Source of the DNA: an uncultured Prosthecobacter sp.
GTDB taxonomy: Bacteria; Verrucomicrobiota; Verrucomicrobiia; Verrucomicrobiales; Verrucomicrobiaceae
DNA: 8,049 nt
NCBI GenBank assembly: GCA_937941745.1
Contig: CALDGV010000539.1
Span: 1 to 8,049, forward strand
Reading direction: 5' to 3'
Shown here in pieces: positions 1 through 6,201 of the stretch. The translations under genes were made by a program, and so were the position numbers. The notes beneath the pieces were generated by a model, which had not been told where the DNA came from, searched no databases, and worked only from the letters and a program-made list of their open reading frames with translations. Numbering within the stretch: position 1 is the first letter of the stretch; each line of letters opens with the position of its first letter.

Positions 1-1503
1 GGCGTAGGCGGCGAGTTCGGCGAACATGACCACGGCGCCGTTGCCGTCTTTGTCACGGCTGAAGTCATCGCCCATGTAGCCGTAGCTTTCCTCACCACCG
101 AAGACGAGGAACTTGCTGTGCTTGAGGCGCGCGGCGCGGCTGTCGGCGGCGTTGAGGTCGCGGTAGCGGTTCAGGATGTCGTTAGGCAGCGCGGCCTCGT
201 ATTTGGAAAGCTTGGCGCTGATCCATTTGAAACCGGTGAGCGTGTTCACGCAGCCGATGCCAAATTTCGCGGCGATGGCGTCTTGCAGCGGGCTGGTGAC
301 ATAGGTTTTGAGGAAGACGGCGTTTTTCTTGTTCGCGTCGTTGAGGATGCCGAGGTCAAACATCGTCTTGAGGCGATACCAGCCCATGAGGGAGCCGGTC
401 TGGTTGCCGGTGAGCAGCACCATTTCACCCTTTTCGTTGCGGACGCCGACGCCCATGCGGTCGCAGTCCGGATCGGTGCCGATGATGATGTCCGCGCCTT
501 CCTTGTTGGCCAGATCGACCGCCATCTTCAAGGCGGAGGCATTCTCCGGATTGGGCGACTTCACGGTGGGGAAGCGGCCGTCGCGCACATCCTGTTCGGG
601 CACGGTCAGGAAGTTGAAGCCGAGCTTTTTCAGCAGCACGGGCACCAGCACGCCGCCGGTGCCATGGAGGGCGGTGAAGACGATCTTGAGGTTTTTGGCC
701 TTTTCACCCTTCAGGAGTTCAGGCTGAAGCATCATCGTTTCCACGCGCTCCAGGTACTGGGCATCCATGTCTGCTCCGAGCAGGGTCACTTTGCCCTGCT
801 GATCCGCTGGCAGCGGCGTGTAGGCTTCATCCTTGATGGCGTTCACCTCCTTGATGATGCCGCTGGCGTGAGGTTCCACGATGCCGGCGCCGTCGTTGAA
901 GTTCACCTTGTAGCCATTGTCGTGCGGCGGGTTGTGGCTGGCCGTGAGCATCACACCCGCATCGGCGCGAAGCTGGCGCACGGCAAAGCTCATCTCCGGC
1001 GTGGCGCGGCAGCCATCGAACAGGTACACATCTGCGCCATTCTCCGTGGCGATCTGGGCGCAGCGCTTGGCAAACTCAGGGGAGAACATGCGCGTGTCAT
1101 GGCTGAACACGATGGTGGGCCTGCCGCCCAGGCCTGCCTTTTCACGCCAGGTCTTGATGTAGGCCACAAGTCCGCGCGTGGCGCGGCCCACGTTGTAGAA
1201 GTTCATCGAGTTCGTGCCGACGCAGGGATGATCCGGCTGCTGATCGGCTGCCGCCTGGCCGCGCTCCGCCTTGGTGACCACCTTGCCGATCGTCCGCCCG
1301 CGCAGGCCGCCTGTGCCGAACTTCAGGGCCTGGAAGAAGCGGTCGTTCAGCTCCGCCCATTCTCCGGCGGTGCTGAGCTCCTCGATGCTGGCGCGATAAA
1401 CCGGATTGGTGCTGGCGGCGAGCAGGGCCTGAATGTTGTCGAGGCTGGATTTCAGGAGCTGACCGGCGTCAGCGGCGGCTTGGAGGGAGGCTTCGAGGGA
1501 CAT
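1..1503 (-). CDS. Phospho-sugar mutase (phosphoglucomutase/phosphomannomutase family), 3' end cut by window edge
   Basis: Predicted cytosolic enzyme that interconverts hexose 1- and 6-phosphates through a phosphoserine. I translated the reverse strand from ATG at 1503 and found 501 codons open to the left edge. Visible family motifs in order: FGTGGLRG (62-69), HDTR (135-138), the active-site loop TASHNPP with catalytic Ser189, the metal-binding loop GTDPDCDR (342-349, Asp344/346/348), and the sugar-specificity loop GGEESYG (469-475). The C-terminal phosphate-binding domain lies outside the window; relatives are roughly 550-620 residues. About 24 extra residues (near 71-94) sit between FGTGGLRG and VGTNSMN, which lie close together in the Bacillus PgcA type. 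The bases before the ATG (CCCTTTCCC) hold no Shine-Dalgarno sequence, but the N-terminus fits the family. The gene is divergent from btaAB. Whether the substrate is glucose or mannose phosphate cannot be told; the length and EESYG loop lean to phosphoglucomutase. Confidence 0.93.
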   Translation of the reverse strand, partial: MSLEASLQAAADAGQLLKSSLDNIQALLAASTNPVYRASIEELSTAGEWAELNDRFFQALKFGTGGLRGRTIGKVVTKAERGQAAADQQPDHPCVGTNSMNFYNVGRATRGLVAYIKTWREKAGLGGRPTIVFSHDTRMFSPEFAKRCAQIATENGADVYLFDGCRATPEMSFAVRQLRADAGVMLTASHNPPHDNGYKVNFNDGAGIVEPHASGIIKEVNAIKDEAYTPLPADQQGKVTLLGADMDAQYLERVETMMLQPELLKGEKAKNLKIVFTALHGTGGVLVPVLLKKLGFNFLTVPEQDVRDGRFPTVKSPNPENASALKMAVDLANKEGADIIIGTDPDCDRMGVGVRNEKGEMVLLTGNQTGSLMGWYRLKTMFDLGILNDANKKNAVFLKTYVTSPLQDAIAAKFGIGCVNTLTGFKWISAKLSKYEAALPNDILNRYRDLNAADSRAARLKHSKFLVFGGEESYGYMGDDFSRDKDGNGAVVMFAELAAYA

Positions 1504-1696
1504 GGGAAAGGGTCTGAAAAGATAGAAAATGCAATAAGCGGGCCGAGAATAGCGGCTGGGCGTGGCTTGGCAATCCCTGCGCTTGCGGGGGGTGAATTTG
1601 CCTTCCGGATGCCGCTGATTCGAGGCTTGGGATGGCTACGAATTCGTTTCACGAAGCCGGGTGCGGAGGTTGCCTGGCCTCCGCAAAGATCGGGGC
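1504..1696. promoter_or_regulatory. Divergent intergenic region between the phospho-sugar mutase gene and btaA
   Basis: This 193-bp gap must hold the promoters for both divergent units. I see no convincing sigma-70 -35/-10 pair and no clear Pho box. Visible structure: a GC hairpin (arms 1575-1580 and 1585-1590, loop GCTT, one T-G wobble), the 10-bp palindrome ACGAATTCGT at 1638-1647, and a stronger hairpin at 1663-1684 listed separately. The mutase side is more AT-rich (about 1515-1537), which suits a promoter. Functional assignment is by position only. Confidence 0.35.
1663..1684 (+). promoter_or_regulatory. Stem-loop just upstream of the btaA start
   Basis: Perfect 7-bp stem GCGGAGG (1663-1669) with CCTCCGC (1678-1684) around an 8-nt loop TTGCCTGG. 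It ends 12 nt before the preferred btaA ATG at 1697. The left arm contains GGAGG, the best Shine-Dalgarno-like string nearby, but about 28 nt from the ATG and buried in the stem. No T-tract follows, so it is not an intrinsic terminator. It may affect btaA translation, or be coding if the GTG at 1661 is the real start. The stem is seen directly; any role is inferred. Confidence 0.3.
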
Positions 1697-2881
1697 ATGC
1701 CCGGCACTCCGAAACTCAGGACCCCATCGTTCAGTCAGCGCACCCAGGATGCGCTGTTCAGCCAAGTTCATGGGGGCAATCTGATCTACAACACCTGCTG
1801 GGAGGATCCACGCCTGGATCGCGAAATGCTGAGGCTCGGCCCTGACAGTCGTGTGGTGATGATCACCAGCGCGGGCTGCAATGCCCTGGACTACCTCCTC
1901 GATGGCCCGGCTCAGATTCATGCGGTGGACATGAATCCGCGTCAAAACGCACTGCTGCAGCTCAAGATGGCGTTCATCCAGCGCGGGCGCCATGCGGACC
2001 TCCATCAGACGTTCGGGCTGGGCTCACATCCGGACTTTCGAGGCCTGCTTGAGGAGTTTCGCGGGCACCTGCATCCCTTTGCGCTGCGCTACTGGCAGTC
2101 AAAGCACTACTACTTTCGCAGCTCGCCCCTCAATCCATCATTCTACTACCGTGGCACCGCAGGCCAGATGGCCTGGATCGCGCTGCACACCTTCCTGGGC
2201 AATCGCCGGGTGCGCGATTACATGGATGCGCTGCTTCAATGCAACAGTCTGGCGGAGCAACAGAAGCTCTATGAGCACATCCAGCCGGTGCTTTGGAACG
2301 GACTGATCTCCTGGCTGCTGCGCCAGCCTGTGGCCATGACCATGCTGGGCGTGCCGAGGGCCCAGATGCGGCTCATCGAATCTCGCTTTCCAGGCGGGAT
2401 GAGCGGCTACCTGCGGGCCAAGCTCGAGCACGTGCTCACGCAGGTGCCGTTCTGGGAAAACTACTTCTGGCGGGTGTACTTCACCGGGCACTACACTGCC
2501 GCCTGCTGCCCCAATTATCTGAAGGAGCAGCACCAGCCCACTCTCCGGTCCCGTCTGGAGCGCTTGCATACGCACAGCACCACCGTGGCGAACTTTTTGA
2601 GGGAGCATCCAGGCAGCTACAGCCACTTTGTGCTGCTGGACCATCAGGACTGGCTGGCTGCGCATCGTCCTGAGGATCTGGCGGAGGAATGGAGGCTCAT
2701 CCTGGCCAACAGCGCCCCCGGAGCCTGTGTGCTCATGCGTTCAGCCAGCCCGCTGATTGACTTCATTCCCGCCTTCGCCCGCGAACGGCTGACCTTGGAT
2801 GAAGACCTTTCCGCCCAGACGCACCAGCGCGACCGCGTGGGCACCTATGGCAGCACCTTCTTTGCCCGGATTGACGCATGA
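1697..2881 (+). CDS. btaA: BtaA: S-adenosylmethionine:diacylglycerol 3-amino-3-carboxypropyltransferase (DUF3419 family)
   Basis: First enzyme of betaine lipid (DGTS) synthesis. It moves the 3-amino-3-carboxypropyl group of S-adenosylmethionine to diacylglycerol, giving diacylglyceryl-homoserine, presumably at the inner face of the membrane. From ATG 1697 it is 394 residues, normal for bacterial BtaA. Family signatures: NLIYNTCWEDPRLDREML (28-45), the SAM-binding segment TSAGCNALDYLL (57-68) then HAVDMNPRQ (76-84), YYRGTAGQM (150-158), FWENYFWRVYFTGHY (252-266), FVLLDHQDWL (311-320) and GTYGSTFFARI (382-392). No signal peptide or clear transmembrane helix is seen. An in-frame GTG at 1661 would add 12 basic residues; I prefer the ATG, although neither has a good Shine-Dalgarno sequence. 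The stop overlaps the btaB start by 4 bp (ATGA), indicating a two-gene operon with translational coupling. Betaine lipids often replace phospholipids under phosphate limitation, but no Pho box was recognised here. Confidence 0.92.
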   Translation: MPGTPKLRTPSFSQRTQDALFSQVHGGNLIYNTCWEDPRLDREMLRLGPDSRVVMITSAGCNALDYLLDGPAQIHAVDMNPRQNALLQLKMAFIQRGRHADLHQTFGLGSHPDFRGLLEEFRGHLHPFALRYWQSKHYYFRSSPLNPSFYYRGTAGQMAWIALHTFLGNRRVRDYMDALLQCNSLAEQQKLYEHIQPVLWNGLISWLLRQPVAMTMLGVPRAQMRLIESRFPGGMSGYLRAKLEHVLTQVPFWENYFWRVYFTGHYTAACCPNYLKEQHQPTLRSRLERLHTHSTTVANFLREHPGSYSHFVLLDHQDWLAAHRPEDLAEEWRLILANSAPGACVLMRSASPLIDFIPAFARERLTLDEDLSAQTHQRDRVGTYGSTFFARIDA

Positions 2882-3537
2882 GTGACATCGAAGCGGCATC
2901 TCCTGCCACCGCCGAAAAGGCGCTGAATCATTCGGCAGCCTTGTCGGGCTACTACCGCTGGCATGCCGGCATCTATGACCTCACCCGCTGGGCCTTTTTG
3001 TTCGGGCGCCATGCGCTGGTGCGTGCCGTGCGTCAGGAGAGGATGATGCCTGCACGCATTCTGGAGATTGGCTGCGGCACCGGGAAGAACCTGGTCGCCC
3101 TGGCGGAAAGCTTTCCCAAGGCCCGCATCATGGGGCTGGACCTCTCCCGCGAGATGCTGGAGCAGGCTCGTGCCAAAGTGCGTCCCTACGGAGCTCGGGT
3201 CGGGCTGCTGCACCGGCGTTATGAGGCGCCGGTGGCCTTGGAGCAGAAGTTCGACCTCATCGTGCTGAGCTATGCCCTCACGATGATGAATCCAGGCTTT
3301 GAAGAAGTGCTGCGGCTCTGCCGGGAGGATCTGAGTGAGCAGGGCCTGATCGCCGTCGTGGACTTTCATCACAGCCGCTGGGGATGGTTTCGCCGCTGGA
3401 TGGGGCTGAACCACGTCCGCATGGAGGGCCAGGTGCTGGATGGCCTTCAGCGTGGGTTCACTCCGCTCGTCAGCCAAGTGCGTCCCGGCTATGGCGGGCT
3501 GTGGCAATGGCTGCTTTTTATCGGCCGGAAAGGCTGA
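2878..3537 (+). CDS. btaB: BtaB: diacylglyceryl-homoserine N-methyltransferase
   Basis: Class I S-adenosylmethionine methyltransferase expected to add three methyl groups to the amine of diacylglyceryl-homoserine, giving DGTS. It has 219 residues, close to the usual BtaB size of about 210. The N-terminal segment YYRWHAGIYDLTRWAFLFGR (25-44) is typical of this group and of related lipid N-methyltransferases. SAM motif I is ILEIGCGTGKN (61-71); the acidic loop GLDLS (86-90) carries Asp88, which should bind the ribose; DLIVLSYALTMMNP (126-139) covers motif II and the substrate side. The start is fixed by the ATGA overlap with the btaA stop. Without btaA next to it, the protein could be read as a phosphatidylethanolamine N-methyltransferase (PmtA-like); the neighbour makes BtaB much more likely. 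It converges with the PurS-like gene, with 10 bp between the stops. Confidence 0.88.
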   Translation: MSDIEAASPATAEKALNHSAALSGYYRWHAGIYDLTRWAFLFGRHALVRAVRQERMMPARILEIGCGTGKNLVALAESFPKARIMGLDLSREMLEQARAKVRPYGARVGLLHRRYEAPVALEQKFDLIVLSYALTMMNPGFEEVLRLCREDLSEQGLIAVVDFHHSRWGWFRRWMGLNHVRMEGQVLDGLQRGFTPLVSQVRPGYGGLWQWLLFIGRKG

Positions 3538-3546
3538 GCCTCCGGC
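3524..3546. terminator. GC-rich stem-loop at the btaB / PurS-like convergent junction, possible two-way terminator
   Basis: Arms GCCGG (3524-3528) and CCGGC (3542-3546), with inner pairing AGG/CCT around loop CTGAG and a 2-nt AA bulge. It covers the btaB stop codon and the 10-bp gap between the two convergent stops. No T-tract follows on either strand, so intrinsic termination would be weak or atypical. The position between convergent genes is the main argument. Confidence 0.3.
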
Positions 3547-3547
3547 T

Positions 3548-3994
3548 TCAGGCGGTGCGCTTCACTTCCCAGGTGTGGATGGCTGGGTTGCAGATGTCCC
3601 GCACAAAGGGCGCGTCAGGGGCGTTGTCGCCGAAGACGTAGATGCGCTTCCTCAGAGTCAGCTTCGTGATGGTGAAGCCGGGGTTTTGCAGGGAGCGGAA
3701 GTAGCCCAGGATGGTCTCCTTTTCGAGGTCGAGCGCGCCGCCCTTCATGCCGTAGTCCAGCACGAAGGCCGCCTTGGTGAAGGCTGGGGTCGTGGCGTCA
3801 CGCACTTCCTGGCTGATCGGGTCCAGCAGCACCTGCCGGACAAACGCTTCCAGGGCTGCGGAATCGCCTTCGTAGTCCACGCGATAGACGTTCGTTTCAC
3901 GGTAGGTCAGCTTCTGCGCCAGCGGAGCGTACAGGAGCTTCTGGCAGTCGCTTTCGTGATCAAATTTGCCGAGGATTTCGAAGGCTTGGGTCAT
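3548..3994 (-). CDS. Small protein resembling tandem PurS domains (FGAM synthase small-subunit-like), stand-alone
   Basis: The 148-residue product looks like two PurS-like halves. The first, about residues 4-64, ends in LLDPISQEV (56-64). The second, about 76-145, has the pattern FVLDYGMKGGALD...KLTLRKRIYVFG (77-122) and ends in NPAIHTWEV (136-144). These endings resemble the 'DP-I-E' and 'NPVIQxWEV' ends of the tandem PurS region at the N-terminus of some fused phosphoribosylformylglycinamidine synthases. If right, it would be the structural PurS part of the ATP- and glutamine-dependent step that makes FGAM in purine synthesis. I chose ATG 3994 because the reading frame's extension up to 4135 overlaps the DUF1501 gene and has junk-like composition. 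No Shine-Dalgarno sequence is clear. No purL or purQ is present nearby. The identification is pattern memory without an alignment; a conserved hypothetical protein is the fallback. That the gene is real is much surer than the family. Confidence 0.6.
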   Translation of the reverse strand: MTQAFEILGKFDHESDCQKLLYAPLAQKLTYRETNVYRVDYEGDSAALEAFVRQVLLDPISQEVRDATTPAFTKAAFVLDYGMKGGALDLEKETILGYFRSLQNPGFTITKLTLRKRIYVFGDNAPDAPFVRDICNPAIHTWEVKRTA

Positions 3995-4085
3995 CTGGAA
4001 TGAGCCTGTGCCTAGCGAGGAAGCCCCCCGCCGCAACTTTCTTCTGCCCCATCGGTTGGAGACGGGCGAAACCCCCTGTTCCTGC

Positions 4086-5513
4086 ATGAACGCCCAGCCC
4101 TTCAACCGCCGCGATTTTCTGAAGACGACCAGCAACGGCTTCGGCTACCTCGCCTTTGCCGCGCTTGCCCAGCAGCAGGCCCTGCGGGCGGCCGCAGGCG
4201 CCGGGCCTCTCTCCCCCAAGAATCCCCATTTCCCGGCCCGGGCCAAGCGGGTGATCTTCCTGTGCATGCAGGGCGCGCCTTCCCATGTGGACCTGCTGGA
4301 CTACAAGCCCAAGCTGGCGGCAGATTCCGGCAAGGGGGCACCCTCCATCGCAGGCCGCTATGGGCAGGCCAAGCTGATGAAGTCACCCTGGAAGTTCAGC
4401 CAGCATGGCAAGAGCGGGCTGTGGATCTCGGAACTGCTGCCGAACCTGGCCCGTCATGCCGATGACCTGTGCGTCATCAACTCGATGTCCACCGATCTGC
4501 CGGCGCATCCGCAGGCCTTCACCCAGCTGCACACGGGCAGCACGCAGTTTGTCAGGCCCTCGCTGGGTTCCTGGGTGCTCTATGGCCTCGGCACGGCGAA
4601 TGAGAACCTGCCCGGCTTCATCACCATCAATCCTCCGGCAAATGCCACGCGCACCTTTGGCAGCGCCTTCCTGCCTGCGATTTACCAGGGCACCAAGGTG
4701 GGTGGAGCCACCCTGCCGGGTGCCGGGGCGCTGGCACGCCGCTTTGGCGCCGGGGGAGATGAGCAGGCCAGCATCGCCAACATCAAGAACAGCCGCTACT
4801 CCACGGAAGCGCAGCGCACGCAGCTCGATCTGGTGCAGGCGCTGAACCAGTCCACCCGGCAGCAGAACGGCGGGGTCAGCCCGGAGGTGGAAGGGGTGAT
4901 CGAATCCTATGAGCTGGCCTTCCGCATGCAGGCCGAGGTGCCAAAGGTTCTGGACCTCTCCAAGGAGTCTGCGGCCACCAAGGCGCTCTACGGCATCGGG
5001 GATGGTGACACGGACATGTTCGGCAAGCAGTGCCTCATGGCACGCAAGCTGGTCGAGGCCGGTGTGCGCTTCGTGGAGGTCACCCACGGCAACTGGGACC
5101 AGCATTTCAACCTCAAAGCCCAGCTGGAGCGCAACACCAGCCAGACGGACAAGCCCATCGCTGGCCTGCTGGCCGATCTGAAGGCACGGGGTCTGCTCAA
5201 GGACACCCTCGTCATCTGGGGCGGCGAGTTCGGGCGCACGCCGCACAGCCAGGGGGAGGATGGCCGCGACCATAACAACAAGGGTTTCACCTTCTGGATG
5301 GCCGGCGGCGGAGTGAAGGGTGGCATGAACTACGGCATGACGGATGACTACGGCTACGAGGCGGTGCTGAACAAGATGCACGTCCATGACTGGCATGCGA
5401 CGGTGATGCACCTCCTGGGCCTGGATCATGAGCGCCTGACCTTCCGCTATGCCGGGCGTGATTTCCGCCTCACCGATGTCTATGGCACGGTGGCCAAGGA
5501 AATTCTGGCCTGA
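4086..5513 (+). CDS. DUF1501 family protein with Tat signal (sulfatase/alkaline-phosphatase-like fold)
   Basis: A 475-residue protein of a family that is abundant in Planctomycetota and Verrucomicrobiota and has no settled biochemical role. The N-terminus carries a twin-arginine motif NRRDFLK (7-13), then a weakly hydrophobic Ala-rich stretch to about residue 37, so export through Tat is expected. The body shows family landmarks: VIFLCMQGAPSHVDLLDYKP (56-75, Asp69), GNWDQHFN (335-342), VIWGGEFGRTPHS (376-388), DHNNKGF (395-401) and HDWHATVMHLLGLDH (434-448). Such Asp/His-rich motifs fit the metal-binding alkaline phosphatase superfamily; this is inference. I chose ATG 4086 because it places RRDFLK at residues 8-13; a start further upstream would bury the signal and overlap the PurS-like gene. 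DUF1501 genes commonly sit next to a DUF1549/DUF1553 cytochrome-like gene, and none is here. The mnmM-like gene follows 35 bp downstream, possibly co-transcribed. Confidence 0.88.
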   Translation: MNAQPFNRRDFLKTTSNGFGYLAFAALAQQQALRAAAGAGPLSPKNPHFPARAKRVIFLCMQGAPSHVDLLDYKPKLAADSGKGAPSIAGRYGQAKLMKSPWKFSQHGKSGLWISELLPNLARHADDLCVINSMSTDLPAHPQAFTQLHTGSTQFVRPSLGSWVLYGLGTANENLPGFITINPPANATRTFGSAFLPAIYQGTKVGGATLPGAGALARRFGAGGDEQASIANIKNSRYSTEAQRTQLDLVQALNQSTRQQNGGVSPEVEGVIESYELAFRMQAEVPKVLDLSKESAATKALYGIGDGDTDMFGKQCLMARKLVEAGVRFVEVTHGNWDQHFNLKAQLERNTSQTDKPIAGLLADLKARGLLKDTLVIWGGEFGRTPHSQGEDGRDHNNKGFTFWMAGGGVKGGMNYGMTDDYGYEAVLNKMHVHDWHATVMHLLGLDHERLTFRYAGRDFRLTDVYGTVAKEILA

Positions 5514-5521
5514 GTTGCAGC

Positions 5522-5536
5522 CTGCGGGGATCGCAG
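5522..5536 (+). other. Small stem-loop between the DUF1501 gene and the mnmM-like gene
   Basis: CTGCG (5522-5526) pairs with CGCAG (5532-5536) around loop GGGAT, in the 35-bp gap between two same-strand genes. It has only five base pairs and no T-tract, so it is unlikely to stop transcription. It sits 12 nt before the downstream ATG and could be chance in GC-rich DNA. Confidence 0.2.
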
Positions 5537-5548
5537 ATACCTCGCGGC

Positions 5549-6169
5549 ATGTCCGAAGCCAGCCATCGTCATCCCCGCATTGCCAGCACCACAGGCGGCC
5601 TGCCCTCCGCCGTGCGCTGGGCGCACCTCCTCATGGAGGATCGCCTCCAGCCCGGAGACGCCGTGATTGATGCCACCTGCGGCAATGGGCATGACACCCT
5701 GTTTCTGAGCCGGCTGGTCGGCCGGGAAGGGCATGTGTGGGCCTTCGATGTTCAGGAGGCCGCCGTGCTGGAGACCCGGCGGCGGCTGGAGGAGGCAGGC
5801 ATCGCGAATGCCCATGTCATTCATGCCGGTCATGAAACCATGCGGGACAAGCTGCCTGCCGAGTGGCATGGCCGCCTCCAGGGCATCATGTTCAATCTCG
5901 GCTACCTGCCGGGGTCTGACAAAAGCATCATCACCCTCACGGACACCACCCTGAAGGCCGTCAGCGATGCGGCGGACCTGCTGGCTCCAGGAGGTCTGCT
6001 CACCATCGCCGTGTATCCAGGGCATGATGGCGGCACTCAGGAGCAGCGCGCCATCGAAGCCTGGGCCGCCGCCTTGCCGCCAAGGCAGTTTGAAGCCCAG
6101 CTCCTGCGTCCCATCAACCGCAGCGCCAGCCCGCCCGAATGCTGGGCGGTGTGGAAGCAGCGGGCCTGA
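5549..6169 (+). CDS. mnmM: MnmM/YtqB-type class I methyltransferase (tRNA wobble-uridine modification)
   Basis: A 206-residue SAM-dependent methyltransferase closely resembling Bacillus subtilis YtqB, now known as MnmM, which methylates 5-aminomethyl-2-thiouridine at tRNA position 34 to give mnm5s2U. Landmarks: VIDATCGNGHDTLFL (39-53, SAM motif I; the Bacillus protein has a very similar string), VWAFDVQEAAV (63-73, Asp67 for SAM), GIMFNLGYLPGSDKSI (112-127, the family's most diagnostic stretch, with NLGYLPGxDK), VYPGHDGG (155-162) and PPECWAVWK (195-203). The N-terminus is about 9 residues longer than in Bacillus; a start near Met29 would remove the helix before motif I, so I keep ATG 5549. 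No Shine-Dalgarno sequence is obvious in the preceding bases. It may share a transcript with the DUF1501 gene, but nothing suggests a shared function. The older name 'rRNA methyltransferase' for this family is not experimentally founded. Function in this organism is inferred from motifs. Confidence 0.82.
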   Translation: MSEASHRHPRIASTTGGLPSAVRWAHLLMEDRLQPGDAVIDATCGNGHDTLFLSRLVGREGHVWAFDVQEAAVLETRRRLEEAGIANAHVIHAGHETMRDKLPAEWHGRLQGIMFNLGYLPGSDKSIITLTDTTLKAVSDAADLLAPGGLLTIAVYPGHDGGTQEQRAIEAWAAALPPRQFEAQLLRPINRSASPPECWAVWKQRA

Positions 6170-6201
6170 GCCGGAGAGATCTGCCCGATCAGGGCACCGG
6201 C
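6170..6201. terminator. Stem-loop between mnmM-like and PQQ-propeller genes, possible two-way terminator
   Basis: Perfect inner stem TGCCC (6182-6186) / GGGCA (6192-6196) with loop GATCA, enclosed by outer arms GCCGG (6170-6174) / CCGGC (6197-6201) with a 7-nt bulge on the left side. It spans the 19-bp gap between convergent stops and covers the minus-strand stop at 6189-6191. No T-tract follows on either strand. Role inferred from position. Confidence 0.35.

Noticed and set aside
1567..1599. Promoter for btaA with TTGGCA and GAATTT
   Set aside because: The spacing of about 20-21 bp is too long and the -10 match is poor, so I did not call it.
118..1845. 575-codon open frame on the plus strand
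   Set aside because: It lies antisense to the phospho-sugar mutase, whose motifs are unmistakable, and runs into btaA. Its product is rich in His, Ala, Gly and Val with no domain; GC-rich codon use opens antisense frames.
3995..4135. 47-residue N-terminal extension of the PurS-like protein
   Set aside because: It overlaps the start of the divergent DUF1501 gene, whose Tat signal fixes its start, and the extension has low-complexity basic composition. ATG 3994 gives the compact two-half protein.
4383..5429. 348-codon open frame on the minus strand
   Set aside because: Antisense to the DUF1501 gene, with no recognisable motif or plausible start context.
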